From the NCBI GenBank assembly GCA_002432865.1, contig DJGX01000026.1:1-22698 (forward strand): a stretch of DNA of 22,698 nucleotides, given 5' to 3'. The notes under the pieces were generated by a model. That model did no database searches and had not been told where the DNA came from. It worked only from the letters and a program-made list of their open reading frames with translations. The stretch's first letter is position 1. Each line of letters opens with the position of its first letter. The DNA is from Cloacimonetes bacterium UBA5835 (GTDB lineage Bacteria > Cloacimonadota > Cloacimonadia > Cloacimonadales > Cloacimonadaceae). Position numbers and translations under genes: made by a program. Positions 1 to 9,089 of the stretch are shown here, piece after piece.

Positions 1-32
1 CGTAAGCCCCTCGAAAAGAAAGATATATAATG

Positions 33-52
33 AAAAAAGTTCCGCTTGGAAC
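33..52 (-). terminator. Second tandem intrinsic terminator after mfd
   Basis: On the minus strand a GTTCC/GGAAC stem with a 4-nt loop (39-52) is followed by six T (complement of A33-38). It is the second unit of the tandem repeat and has the same hairpin plus T-tract design as the one at 100-120. Confidence 0.5.
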
Positions 53-99
53 GATACATACTAGCGACGGGTTTTTAACCCGGCGATAAAAAGAATGCT

Positions 100-120
100 A
101 AAAAAAAGTCCCAGCGGGAC
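100..120 (-). terminator. Intrinsic terminator of mfd (first of two)
   Basis: On the minus strand a 5-bp stem GTCCC/GGGAC with a 3-nt loop (108-120) is followed at once by eight T (complement of A100-107). It lies about 60 bp after the mfd stop, in the right orientation. The stem is short, so termination may be partial, which would fit a second copy further on. Confidence 0.6.
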
Positions 121-178
121 GACAGATTTGAGCGACAGAATTTTAACCTGGCGCATAGCTAATAGCCAACTAATTCTC

Positions 179-3100
179 TTACCACTTTTGCAAAATACTC
201 AGGGCTGTTTCAAATTGTTGTAGATAATTGGCATCAGGGTTTAAATCTATTATTACTTTCAAGTTTTTTCCAGCTTCAAAACGGAAGGGCTGATCGATTT
301 TAGAGATAAAGTGTAATAGTTGCTCTTTAGATGGCAAACTTTTGGCATCGAATTCCAGAATCAAGTTATCGTGTTTAACCTGGCAATTTCTAAGAGCGAG
401 TTTATTGGATAATTGGCTCAATTTAAAATAATTTAGCAGCCAGCGTGCTTGATCGGGCATTTGACCAAAGCGGTCTAACAGTTCTATTTCAAATTCATCT
501 ATTTCTTCGAAGGTTTCCAACTCACTCAAGCGTCGATAGATTTTTAGCCGTTCTTCGTCATCATCTATATAACCGGGTGGGAAGTAGAGGTCTATTTCGG
601 TTTTTACTTTTCTTCTTGTTTCCGGAGTTTCATCGTTAAATAAATTGCTTGTTTCTCCATTTTCCACTGCTTGAATGGCGTTACCCAAAATGCGGTTATA
701 ATAGTTAAAGCCAATTGCTTGAATGATACCGCTTTGTTTGGTTCCCAGAACTGTACCTGCTCCTCTTAATTCCAGATCGCGTAAAGCAACTTGAAAACCA
801 GCACCCAAATAATCGTACTGCGTTAAAGCTTCCAGTCGTTTTCTGGCAACTGTAGTAGTTCCTTTGGAAATAAGGAGATAAGCATAAGCTCGTCGATTGC
901 TGCGTCCTACTCTTCCACGCATTTGATAAAGTTGTGCTAAGCCAAAATTATCGGCATTATCAATTAGAATAGTATTAGCATTGGGGATATCTATTCCATT
1001 TTCGATAATCGTTGTGGAAATAAGCACTTGATATTCTTTAGCCAAAAAGGCGTCCATCACTTTTTCCAACTGCTGTTCTGGCATTTGAGCATGGCCAACA
1101 ATAAAGCGAACTTTGGGCATCGCGGCTCGTAATTCTGAAGCGATAGTTTCAATGGTTTGGACGCGGTTATGAATGAAAAATACCTGTCCACCGCGGTCAA
1201 TTTCTCTTCTGATGGCATCTTTGATCACTTCCATATCTCGAGGAGTAATAATTGTGCGGACTGGTAATCTTTCCTTAGGCGAGGTTTGCATCAACGATAT
1301 TTCTTTCAGTTTAGATAGTGCCATATTTAAAGTGCGCGGAATGGGGGTTGCGCTCATATATAGGGTATCTACATTACTTTGCAGAGCTCTCAATTTTTCT
1401 TTATGACGGACTCCAAAACGGTGTTCTTCATCAATAATGAGTAAGCCTAACTTTTTAAATTGAACATCTCGAGAAAGAAGACGATGTGTTCCAATGGCGA
1501 TATCTATGGAGCCACTTTTAATGCTAAGAAGGTCTTTTTTCATTTCTGAGGGTACACGAAAACGGCTAAACATAGCAATTTTTACCGGATATTGGATTAA
1601 GCGTTCTCTAAAAACCCGATAATGCTGTTCAACCAATAAAGTAGTAGGTGCTAAAACGGCAACTTGATAGCCACTGCAAACGGCTTTAAAAGCTGCTCGG
1701 ATAGCAACTTCCGTTTTCCCGAAGCCAACATCTCCACATAGCAATCTTTCCATCGGTGCGGGAAGTTCCATATCTTCTTTAATTTCTTTGCTAGCCCTAA
1801 TTTGATCGGGAGTATCCTCATAGATAAATGATTCTTCCATTTCTTTTTGCCATTCGGAATCTGCTTGATGAGCAATCCCTATGCGCGAACTGCGTTCTGC
1901 ATAAAGCTTAACTATATCTGCGGCAATAAGTTCAATTTGTTGAGCAGCTTTACGCTTTGTGTTATTCCATTTAGAGCTACCCAGTTTGTTTAAAACAGGT
2001 TTGGCACTTTCCTCAGCTACATATTTAGTAACCAAAGAGAGCTGATAGGTAGGCACATAAACTCTATCATCATTAGCATAGCGTAAAACCAAACATTCAA
2101 CATCCGAGCCATCCAAACTAATTATTTTAAGTCCTTCAAAAATCCCAATTCCGTGATCTATATGGACTACATAATCTCCAGGTTTCAGATCTTCGTAATT
2201 TACAATTGTTTCCCCAGGTGCATAACGAGGAGTGTAGCGTTTACCCTTATAGCGATTAAAGATTTCGTGGTCGGTATATAAAATCAAGCGGCAATCTTCA
2301 ATAGAAAAGCCTTCGTGCAAGACCCCGATGTATTCGGTGAAAGGGATTTCGGGTAATTGTTCACTTGGATTTCTGTTTTCGCTGGAAGGATAAATAGTTT
2401 GCTGCATCCGCTTAGCCTGGCTTTGGTTATCGAAAAGCAGAATATTATTCCAGCCCTTTTTTTGTTTTTCCATAAGAGTTTTAGTTAGAAACCCCAAGTC
2501 GGATTCAAAATTGGGTTGACTTTCTATCGGGGCACGCAGATTTTGGGTGGGGAAGGAAAGTTCAAATTCACTTTGCGAAAGGTATAAATTATCGCTGCCG
2601 GATTTTATTTTCGTAAGAGTATCCAAATCGGCAAACATCTTTTCTGGAAGCGGAATGCGAGCCCGACCTTGAATTTTTGCTTCCTTCTGCCAGGTAGAAA
2701 TTGCCTGCTCAAAAAGAGTTTCATATTCCTCTCGGATATAGTAATAATTATTCCAAACAAGAATACGATTATCCTTTTCAAAATAACCAGCAAATGTTTG
2801 TAACTCTTTACAAAGCAAAGCGTAATAATTCTCTATACCTTCAAAAAAACCCTTTTCTCGAATTTTGGCAATAATAGGAGAACCACTATTAATATCACTA
2901 ATCGCCAGCTCGCGCGCTGGAAGAATAGTAAATTCAGTTAAATATTCTTCTACACTTCGTTGCGTAGCTATAGAAAATAAACGTATTCCAATAATTTCGT
3001 CTCCCCAAAATTCCAAACGCACAGGATGAATTAGCGGAGGAGAAAAAACATCAATAATTCCACCTCTTCTTGCTGCCTGAAAAACTTTACTAACCTGATA

Positions 3101-3601
3101 TTGAATATCGTATCCCATATCATAGAGCTTATGAAGTAATACATCAGGATCATATTCCATACCTTGTTGCAAATGTAATATGTGTCTACCTAATAAATCA
3201 CGGGAAGGCAAAAAGCGACCCAGAGCTCTAATGGAAAGAGAATATATACCGCTTGTAGAATTTTGAAATGTGGAAAGCAATGTCTCCATCCGCGTTGCCC
3301 GTATACTGTAATGTGGAGAACGTTCTTCATACGGTAAAATTTCGTAATCGGGTAAATAATAGGCATTTTCTTTGCCAATTAACACACAGAGATCATCCCA
3401 TATCTCTTCAGCAATGATATCATCCTGAGAAACAATAATAACATTTTTACCAGTTTGTTTCCATAAATGAGCTGCAATTAATGCTCTGGCACTTTGATTA
3501 AGATGGTAAATTTGGATAGACCTATCTTTCAAGGGAAGCTTTTGCACCCCTTGCATAAACTCGCTTTGTAATAATTGCTCTTCTATCTTAGAGTATAGCA
3601 T
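179..3601 (-). CDS. mfd: Transcription-repair coupling factor Mfd
   Basis: ATP-driven translocase that removes RNA polymerase stalled at DNA damage and recruits UvrA for excision repair. Numbering here is from the longer GTG frame (1145 aa, start at 3616). The N-terminal part is a UvrB-like module (about 1-320, with EFWGDEIIGIR at 202-212). A CarD-like RNA-polymerase-interaction domain starts at EDLKPGDYVVHIDHGIGIF (475-493). The helicase core has Walker A GDVGFGKTE (628-636), the DEEH box (729-732) and SATPIPRTL (755-763). A TRCF C-terminal domain ends the protein. Full length matches the usual 1100-1180 aa. I prefer the ATG at 3601 (1140 aa) because GAGAG lies 8 nt upstream of it, while the GTG at 3616 has no visible ribosome site. 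It follows pcrA after about 155 bp. Identification is secure; only the start is uncertain. Confidence 0.97.
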   Translation of the reverse strand: MLYSKIEEQLLQSEFMQGVQKLPLKDRSIQIYHLNQSARALIAAHLWKQTGKNVIIVSQDDIIAEEIWDDLCVLIGKENAYYLPDYEILPYEERSPHYSIRATRMETLLSTFQNSTSGIYSLSIRALGRFLPSRDLLGRHILHLQQGMEYDPDVLLHKLYDMGYDIQYQVSKVFQAARRGGIIDVFSPPLIHPVRLEFWGDEIIGIRLFSIATQRSVEEYLTEFTILPARELAISDINSGSPIIAKIREKGFFEGIENYYALLCKELQTFAGYFEKDNRILVWNNYYYIREEYETLFEQAISTWQKEAKIQGRARIPLPEKMFADLDTLTKIKSGSDNLYLSQSEFELSFPTQNLRAPIESQPNFESDLGFLTKTLMEKQKKGWNNILLFDNQSQAKRMQQTIYPSSENRNPSEQLPEIPFTEYIGVLHEGFSIEDCRLILYTDHEIFNRYKGKRYTPRYAPGETIVNYEDLKPGDYVVHIDHGIGIFEGLKIISLDGSDVECLVLRYANDDRVYVPTYQLSLVTKYVAEESAKPVLNKLGSSKWNNTKRKAAQQIELIAADIVKLYAERSSRIGIAHQADSEWQKEMEESFIYEDTPDQIRASKEIKEDMELPAPMERLLCGDVGFGKTEVAIRAAFKAVCSGYQVAVLAPTTLLVEQHYRVFRERLIQYPVKIAMFSRFRVPSEMKKDLLSIKSGSIDIAIGTHRLLSRDVQFKKLGLLIIDEEHRFGVRHKEKLRALQSNVDTLYMSATPIPRTLNMALSKLKEISLMQTSPKERLPVRTIITPRDMEVIKDAIRREIDRGGQVFFIHNRVQTIETIASELRAAMPKVRFIVGHAQMPEQQLEKVMDAFLAKEYQVLISTTIIENGIDIPNANTILIDNADNFGLAQLYQMRGRVGRSNRRAYAYLLISKGTTTVARKRLEALTQYDYLGAGFQVALRDLELRGAGTVLGTKQSGIIQAIGFNYYNRILGNAIQAVENGETSNLFNDETPETRRKVKTEIDLYFPPGYIDDDEERLKIYRRLSELETFEEIDEFEIELLDRFGQMPDQARWLLNYFKLSQLSNKLALRNCQVKHDNLILEFDAKSLPSKEQLLHFISKIDQPFRFEAGKNLKVIIDLNPDANYLQQFETALSILQKW

Positions 3602-3649
3602 TTTATGGTCTCTCACAGATTACACGGATGTATATTTTTTTAGTTCTTC

Positions 3650-3655
3650 ATTATA
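3650..3655 (-). promoter_or_regulatory. Possible -10 box for mfd
   Basis: A perfect TATAAT on the minus strand lies about 48 nt upstream of the preferred mfd ATG, in the gap after pcrA. No convincing -35 is seen 16-18 nt upstream. Transcription could also read through from pcrA, since no strong terminator is visible in this gap. Confidence 0.3.
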
Positions 3656-3756
3656 GGTATTATGCGCCCTTATCACTAAATGAGTTCTTAGGCAGCATAA
3701 ATATTTCTTTGGTGATGATAATTATTGGCTTAGCACTCTCACTGAACGAAGTTCTT

Positions 3757-5931
3757 TCACTTAGTAACCTCCACATAACTACCAATAATTTTGGCTAATC
3801 TATTGCCAAAGGATATAGTAAGTCGAGCATCGGGTCCATCACCATCTACACTCAAAATAACTCCTATACCATATTCAGAATGATATACTTTTTGGCCGAT
3901 TTTATAGTGTTTTTGGCTTTCAGTGATCACTTTTCCAGCTTTCTTCATTCGTTTTGGTGGAGCTGCAATTCCACCGTCGCCTTGGGTAAGATAATATAAT
4001 TCAGAATCTATTTCTGCTAAAAACTGGCTTCGAACCGGAAAATAAAAGGTATCATATAAGCGTCTGGTTTTAGCATAGCTTAGATGTAAATAATTTTTGG
4101 CTCTAGTAATTCCTACATAAAAAAGACGCCTTTCTTCTTCAATATTTTCGCGGGTGTTCATACTCATTCTATGAGGAAGGAGCTCATCTTCCAAGCCTAC
4201 AATGAACACCATTTCAAATTCCAAACCTTTGGCATTATGTAAGGTCATTAACCGTAAGGAATCCACTTCTTCTTTCATTCTATCCATATCTGTCTGTAAA
4301 GCAACATAGGGCAGATAATCTTCAATTAGAGGGAGGCGGTCATTTTCTCGATAAAAGTGCTCACTGAATTCGCTAACAGAAGTAACAAATTCCACTATGT
4401 TTTCAGCGCGGGCAATTTCGCGGGGGTCGTTGCTATTTTTATATCTTTCTATTAGTTCCAATTCTTCCACAATGGTCTTTACAAGTTCCAAAGCAGGTTT
4501 TTGGGTAATGCTATTATGCCATCTTTCCATCAGCAAGTAAAATTCGCTGATGCGATTTCTTGCAGGATTCTTTAGTTCTTCAACGGCATCAGCATATTGG
4601 AGAGCTTTATATAGAGACATCTGAGTTTTGTTAGCAAAGCTGATTAATCTGTTTATACTGGTTTGGCCAATTCCTCTGGTGGGTTCGTTAATTATGCGTA
4701 ATAGAGATTCATTATCGTTCACATTGCTTAGCACATAAAGATATGCCAGTAAGTCCTTTATTTCTTTGCGCTGATAGAATTGAACCCCTCCAACAATGCT
4801 GTAAGGAATTTCCGCCTGAATTAAGGCACTTTCAAAAACTCGGGATTGGGCATTAGTTCTATATAAAACAGCTATTTCGCGTAAAGGAATCCCCTTATTC
4901 TGTAAATTGACAACTTCCTCGGTTATTTTATTTGCTTCCTCAATCTCATTTTCGTAAACGGCAAGGATAGGTTTCTCACCGGTGGGAAGTTCACTCCAAA
5001 GTTCTTTGTTGTGTCTTCTCCGGTTATTGGCAATAACAGCATTAGCCAAAGCTAAAATATTCCCCGTGCTGCGATAATTCTGTTCCAGACGGATGCTATG
5101 CACATTTGTGTAGTCCCTTTCAAATTCCAGAATATTTCGTAAACTGGCTCCCCGAAAACTATATATTGCCTGATCGTCATCTCCAACTACACACACTCTT
5201 TGATGCCCTGCAGCTATTTGATACACGATTTCAAATTGAGCCTTATTAGTATCCTGATATTCATCAATCATTACATATTGAAATTGAGAACGGTACTTTT
5301 CGCGGACAGCATTATTGGAAATTAGAAGCTTGGCTGTCCACAACAAAATATCGTCAAAATCCAGTGCCTGATTTAGTAAGAGCTGTTGTTGATATAAGCG
5401 GTAAATATTTATAAAAGTGGCAAATTCGCTATCTTTCTCATCGTCCGGGTTTTGTATATCTTCCGGCAGCATTAGTTTATTTTTATAACGGCTGATTCGA
5501 TTTAACATACGATTTATAGGAAACTTTTGTTTATCAAAACCATATTCCTTATAAATCCTCTTCAATAGGGAAACTTGAGTGTCTTCATCATATATGGAAA
5601 AATTGGAATTAAAAGGTAAATGAGCACTTTCGAAACGCAAAATCCTACAGCATAACGAATGAAAAGTTCCTACCCATAAAGTTCGCATTGGAATATTTAA
5701 AAGCTTTTCTAAACGGTCCTGCAATTCGCGAGCTGCTTTATTGGTGAAGGTTACAACTAAAATATTCCAGGGGTGAATATGCTTTTCTTTAATCAAGTAG
5801 GCAGTCCTATAAATAAGCGAACGCGTTTTTCCTGAACCAGCTCCTGCTAATACTAAAACCGGATATTCAGTATCGGTTACCACTTCCAGCTGTCTATTAT
5901 TCAACTGGGAAGAATAAAATTCTGGATACAT
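3757..5931 (-). CDS. pcrA: ATP-dependent DNA helicase PcrA/UvrD
   Basis: Superfamily 1A 3'-5' helicase that unwinds DNA in nucleotide excision and mismatch repair and removes protein roadblocks. Visible motifs in order: Walker A AGAGSGKT (29-36), motif Ia TFTNKAA (61-67), Walker B DEYQDT (223-228), motif III GDDDQAIYSFRGA (250-262), motif IV QNYRST (284-289), motif V TLHNAKGLEFE (563-573) and motif VI VGITRAK (606-612). The C-terminal segment YKIGQKVYHSEYGIGVI (676-692) is the Tudor-like domain by which PcrA/UvrD binds RNA polymerase, and it separates this protein from Rep. At 724 aa it has normal length. The ATG lies 3 bp after the upstream lipoprotein gene; no clear Shine-Dalgarno is seen, so translation may be coupled. 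Confidence 0.96.
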   Translation of the reverse strand: MYPEFYSSQLNNRQLEVVTDTEYPVLVLAGAGSGKTRSLIYRTAYLIKEKHIHPWNILVVTFTNKAARELQDRLEKLLNIPMRTLWVGTFHSLCCRILRFESAHLPFNSNFSIYDEDTQVSLLKRIYKEYGFDKQKFPINRMLNRISRYKNKLMLPEDIQNPDDEKDSEFATFINIYRLYQQQLLLNQALDFDDILLWTAKLLISNNAVREKYRSQFQYVMIDEYQDTNKAQFEIVYQIAAGHQRVCVVGDDDQAIYSFRGASLRNILEFERDYTNVHSIRLEQNYRSTGNILALANAVIANNRRRHNKELWSELPTGEKPILAVYENEIEEANKITEEVVNLQNKGIPLREIAVLYRTNAQSRVFESALIQAEIPYSIVGGVQFYQRKEIKDLLAYLYVLSNVNDNESLLRIINEPTRGIGQTSINRLISFANKTQMSLYKALQYADAVEELKNPARNRISEFYLLMERWHNSITQKPALELVKTIVEELELIERYKNSNDPREIARAENIVEFVTSVSEFSEHFYRENDRLPLIEDYLPYVALQTDMDRMKEEVDSLRLMTLHNAKGLEFEMVFIVGLEDELLPHRMSMNTRENIEEERRLFYVGITRAKNYLHLSYAKTRRLYDTFYFPVRSQFLAEIDSELYYLTQGDGGIAAPPKRMKKAGKVITESQKHYKIGQKVYHSEYGIGVILSVDGDGPDARLTISFGNRLAKIIGSYVEVTK

Positions 5932-5934
5932 CGT

Positions 5935-6354
5935 TTAAGGAACTTTAACAGAAAAAGGTTCAGACCTTCTGCCTTCCAGTTTCCCCTCAGGATATACTTT
6001 ATAAGCTGAAACCCGATACCAATAATATCCTGGCTGAATAGAAGGATCATTAGCACTGCTATGTGTAAATTCGTTGATAGTTACTGTCCCTACCAAAGCA
6101 AATGAAGAATTATAACCAATCCCGCGATAAACATAATAGCCATCAGTATTATAGGGGCTATTGGCTACCCATCTAATAGTTACCACTCGCAGATCTTGAT
6201 CTGCTGTAGCTGTATAACTAATTCCAGTAACCGGATCCGGTATTACAATATCTCCTTCTCCATTAGGATCAAGAGGATTGCTTCTTTTTAAATCGCAAGA
6301 GCTGAAAAAACAAGCAAACAATATAATAATCACTATCAACCAACGGGAAGACAT
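5935..6354 (-). CDS. Small lipoprotein with FN3-like domain
   Basis: 139 aa. The N-terminus MSSRWLIVIIILFACFFSSC is a lipoprotein signal peptide ending in an SSC lipobox with Cys20 as the lipidated residue. After a short linker rich in Asn, Asp and Pro (LKRSNPLDPNGEGD) comes one fibronectin type III-like beta-sandwich (about 38-139), with VRWVA-like, YYVYRG and GYYWYRVSAY signatures. It probably sits in the outer membrane or periplasm. Its ATG directly follows the TAG of the upstream gene, with a GAGG 6 nt before the start. The next gene, pcrA, starts 3 bp downstream. No enzymatic motif is visible and the specific role is unknown. Confidence 0.85.
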   Translation of the reverse strand: MSSRWLIVIIILFACFFSSCDLKRSNPLDPNGEGDIVIPDPVTGISYTATADQDLRVVTIRWVANSPYNTDGYYVYRGIGYNSSFALVGTVTINEFTHSSANDPSIQPGYYWYRVSAYKVYPEGKLEGRRSEPFSVKVP

Positions 6355-6957
6355 CTAAAACCTCACTTCCACTCCCGTAGGAGTAATATTTACGGGTCCT
6401 CTTTGCGTGCGTTCAATAATCTCTTCCCATAAACGAACATTATAATCCTGAGTGGATTGAATTACATCAAAAATATTATAAGCCCAAATAATACCAGCAA
6501 AACCTATCATAATAAAGGAATACTGATAGGGCACTTGAGCATCTTTATAATATTTTTCGATATCATCTACTTGAGTGGCTTTTTCATAAAGACGGTATTT
6601 GCTCATTGCTCTATCCATAAAATAATAAGCACCTCCAGCAAGGACTATTTCTGCTCCCAAAATAACTGTTCCTTTAGTGCTTTCTTTGGTGGAGAACTGT
6701 CCCCAGCCAGGAATAAGAGCCGATTTCAGGATATTCGTATTTAAAGGTTGAGCTTCCATTTCATAAATCTGGAGTAATTCCTGACGCTGTTTCAAATCCT
6801 CGCGATAGGCATTTCTATCCAAATAATTTTTCCAGCCATATTTAGTAGTATCAGAAAATGCCTGAATATCAAAACTCTGTGCTTTTAAAGGAGCAGCAAC
6901 AATTTCCATTAGCAAACACAGTGCTACAGCCAAGAGAATTTTATTTATAGCTTTCAT
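6355..6957 (-). CDS. DUF5683-like membrane protein
   Basis: 200 aa. A signal peptide or first membrane segment spans about 5-26 (MKAINKILLAVALCLLMEIV, cut probably after KAQ). The motif SALIPGWGQFSTKESTKG (79-96) followed by a hydrophobic segment (about 98-115) and a second one (about 146-163) is typical of DUF5683 proteins of the FCB group. These are envelope proteins of unknown function, often near lipoprotein and cell-wall genes. The ATG overlaps the stop of the TPR lipoprotein by 4 bp (ATGA), which implies translational coupling, and the downstream lipoprotein abuts without a gap. The family call is by motif memory, not by a search. Confidence 0.8.
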   Translation of the reverse strand: MKAINKILLAVALCLLMEIVAAPLKAQSFDIQAFSDTTKYGWKNYLDRNAYREDLKQRQELLQIYEMEAQPLNTNILKSALIPGWGQFSTKESTKGTVILGAEIVLAGGAYYFMDRAMSKYRLYEKATQVDDIEKYYKDAQVPYQYSFIMIGFAGIIWAYNIFDVIQSTQDYNVRLWEEIIERTQRGPVNITPTGVEVRF

Positions 6958-8366
6958 TGCATTAATGCCTCAGAGAGTTTGTTTAAGGGGACAATACTAC
7001 GGTCTCGCAGATTTATTTGCCACACATACAGATAGGTTTCGTTGGGGGTAAGTAAATCATAGCGTGCCTCATATTTATACTGTCCTGTAGAAAGCATAAG
7101 TTTCCAGCCGCTATCTTGAATTTCATTTTCTTTATAACGCTTTAAAAGTTCTTTCTTCTGATTTTGGATACGAGTGTTTAAGATTCCACCGCGGTATTCA
7201 TTTAGAATTCTACGAGCAAAAGCAGATGGATTCTTGTTTGCTTCCATTATATTTTGAACTATAGCAGCTTTTTGTTTATATTCAGGCTTGGGATCTAATG
7301 CATAAGCAGCATTGTAAGTTTGGAGCGCTTCATTCAATTTACCTGTAGCTTCCAGCCGTTCTGCTTGTGAAAATAGTTCGCCAGCTTTACGAATATTTTC
7401 CTGGATAGTATAAACGCGTTTGATAGCCTCTACCGCAGGAGGATAATCTGGAATTATATCAAAGGTTTTACGGTAGTGAATTAACGCAGCTTCATAATCT
7501 CCTGCTTCCAGTAAACTATTTCCTTTTTGGATAAAGAGATTAGTTATGGATTCCAATCGGTTTGTAATACTGTCTTTCTTCTGTGGATAGTATTGTAAAG
7601 CAATACGAAATAAACGATCTGCTTCCACATAATCCTGTTCGTTAATCAGCTCTTCTGCTTGTCTTTCATACACATCAGAAATCTGCTTATTTAAACGATC
7701 CATATCTACAACAGGATATTTGGATATTTCAAAAAGCTCTTTTAAGGCATCGGTATAATAACCCTGTTCATTTAAAATTGCAGCATAATCTAATTTTCCA
7801 GGAATAAAGCGCATTACATAATTTCGGGCTAAAACCTCATAAGGATTGTTGGGGTAGTTATCATATAATTGCATATAATCTGCCCAGGCAGCTTCATTAT
7901 CTGCCTTAACATCAACATAATAGGCAATTCTACGATATAAAACTTCAGGAATTATAGGGGTTTCTGGAACTTCTCTATAGATGGTATCCAAATAAATCTT
8001 GCTCAATTCCAGGTTGCCAGCTTTACTTGCTTCCACTGCTAAATCTCGATATATTTCCGCTAAGCGAAAATTGGCTGCATCAGAATTAGATAGCTTAAAA
8101 AATCGGATTGCCAAAGGCCAATTTTTCTTTTCAACTGCTGCTTCTGCTAAAGCAATATAACTGTTCGAACGCAATATTTCAGCTTTAGTGGCAATAGCTC
8201 TATTTTCTGCATTAGCAATAAGATCATCCAGTTCCTGAATGGCAGTAGCATATAAATGTTTTTGATAAAGATCATCTGCACTCTTCAATCGGTTAATTTC
8301 ACAACCTGTAAGAAGTAACAATGAACTAAGCAGTAATAAAAAAATTAATCTATATCTTGTAAACAA
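6954..8366 (-). CDS. TPR-repeat lipoprotein
   Basis: Probable outer-membrane or periplasmic lipoprotein with tetratricopeptide repeats acting as a scaffold. The signal peptide ends in a lipobox LLTGC. The rest is helical with TPR-like pairs, for example the EADRLFRIALQYYPQ, GDYEAALIHYRKTFDIIPDYPP and GKLNEALQTYNAAYALDP segments. The C-terminal 90 residues (after NEYRGGILNTRI) look like a separate small beta domain. No ATG is present near the 5' end. The longest frame starts at a TTG at 8387 (477 aa), but the TTG at 8366 (470 aa) has AAGGGA about 6 nt upstream and gives a compact signal peptide, so I prefer it. The start then overlaps the MBL-fold gene by 17 bp; the 3' end overlaps the DUF5683-like gene by 4 bp. 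Confidence 0.85.
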   Translation of the reverse strand: MFTRYRLIFLLLLSSLLLLTGCEINRLKSADDLYQKHLYATAIQELDDLIANAENRAIATKAEILRSNSYIALAEAAVEKKNWPLAIRFFKLSNSDAANFRLAEIYRDLAVEASKAGNLELSKIYLDTIYREVPETPIIPEVLYRRIAYYVDVKADNEAAWADYMQLYDNYPNNPYEVLARNYVMRFIPGKLDYAAILNEQGYYTDALKELFEISKYPVVDMDRLNKQISDVYERQAEELINEQDYVEADRLFRIALQYYPQKKDSITNRLESITNLFIQKGNSLLEAGDYEAALIHYRKTFDIIPDYPPAVEAIKRVYTIQENIRKAGELFSQAERLEATGKLNEALQTYNAAYALDPKPEYKQKAAIVQNIMEANKNPSAFARRILNEYRGGILNTRIQNQKKELLKRYKENEIQDSGWKLMLSTGQYKYEARYDLLTPNETYLYVWQINLRDRSIVPLNKLSEALMQ

Positions 8367-9087
8367 AATCTTCCCTTGCAAATTCAAATATTTCAGGATT
8401 TAGCTCATTCTTGCGGTTTTCCAGTTCGGGATTTATTCCATGCGTAAGGATTATTCTTTGTATTCCTGCATATTCCAATTTTAAAATTTGTTCTGCTTGA
8501 GGATGACCCGCATCAACTAATGCAGTATGAGCACCCTTTAAAGTATCCGATATGCAATCAGTTGTCTCTAAATCGCTGGTATATACAAATTTCCCGTTAG
8601 CTACATTAAAACATAAGGACCAGGATTTCATCTGATTGGGAAGATGATATTCAGTAATTATAGGAGCATATCGATATAGATGATCATTAGGCACAGCAGA
8701 TATCCAATCATAATATAATTCTACCTCTTCAATACTACGGATCAGCAAGTTAAAACCAAATTTCTGAGGATAAGTATACATCAGCTGCATAATTTCCAGA
8801 AAGGAAGCAAGACGTTCAGGTAAAAAAAGTAAAAGATCACGGCTCCGATTTTGCAAGTACAACATCTGCAAAAGCATAAATAATCCACCCAAATGATCAG
8901 GATGGTAATGAGTTACAAAAATAGCATCCAATTGATCTGCATCTATACCATATTCCAATAAACGGTGGGAACAGCTATCTCCACAATCTGCTAAAAAAAG
9001 CTTATTAGCCTGGCGAATTAAAATACTGGAAAGATGTTTATCAAGTTGGGGTAGACCAGATCCCGAGCCTAAAATAGTTACTTCCAT
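8350..9087 (-). CDS. MBL-fold metallo-hydrolase, RNase Z-like
   Basis: 245 aa beta-lactamase-fold metal hydrolase. The N-terminus VTILGSGSGLP is the first strand of the RNase Z/ElaC-type fold. The zinc motif is complete: THYHPDHLGG (59-68) with His60, His62, Asp64 and His65. Other likely ligands are His148, Asp172 (YTSDLE) and His216 (LTHG). It lacks the long exosite arm of true tRNase Z and has DCGDSCSHRL where RNase Z usually has a GEGTQ-type loop, so the substrate is open; a cyclic nucleotide phosphodiesterase or a general hydrolase is also possible. The ATG lies 2 bp after the transferase gene, with GGAG 5 nt upstream. The 3' end runs into the TPR lipoprotein gene. Confidence 0.85.
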   Translation of the reverse strand: MEVTILGSGSGLPQLDKHLSSILIRQANKLFLADCGDSCSHRLLEYGIDADQLDAIFVTHYHPDHLGGLFMLLQMLYLQNRSRDLLLFLPERLASFLEIMQLMYTYPQKFGFNLLIRSIEEVELYYDWISAVPNDHLYRYAPIITEYHLPNQMKSWSLCFNVANGKFVYTSDLETTDCISDTLKGAHTALVDAGHPQAEQILKLEYAGIQRIILTHGINPELENRKNELNPEIFEFAREDFVYKI

Positions 9088-9089
9088 AT

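Larger units (their letters stand above)
33..158. repeat. Two tandem copies of a two-hairpin intergenic repeat
   Basis: Two imperfect units about 69 bp apart. Unit 1 has the palindrome GTTCCGCTTGGAAC (39-52), then CGGGTTTTTAACCCG (68-82). Unit 2 has GTCCCAGCGGGAC (108-120), then a decayed version of the second palindrome (about 132-153, GACAGAATTTTAACCTGG). Both units carry an A-run just before the first palindrome and a GCGAC word before the second. The stems keep pairing while their bases differ (TTCC/GGAA versus TCCC/GGGA), which suggests selection for the hairpin. I infer this is a dispersed repeat family. It lies directly downstream of the mfd stop codon. Confidence 0.7.

Noticed and set aside
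3617..3756. Terminator between pcrA and mfd
   Set aside because: Only a 4-bp GAAC/GTTC stem is seen, with no T-tract after it.
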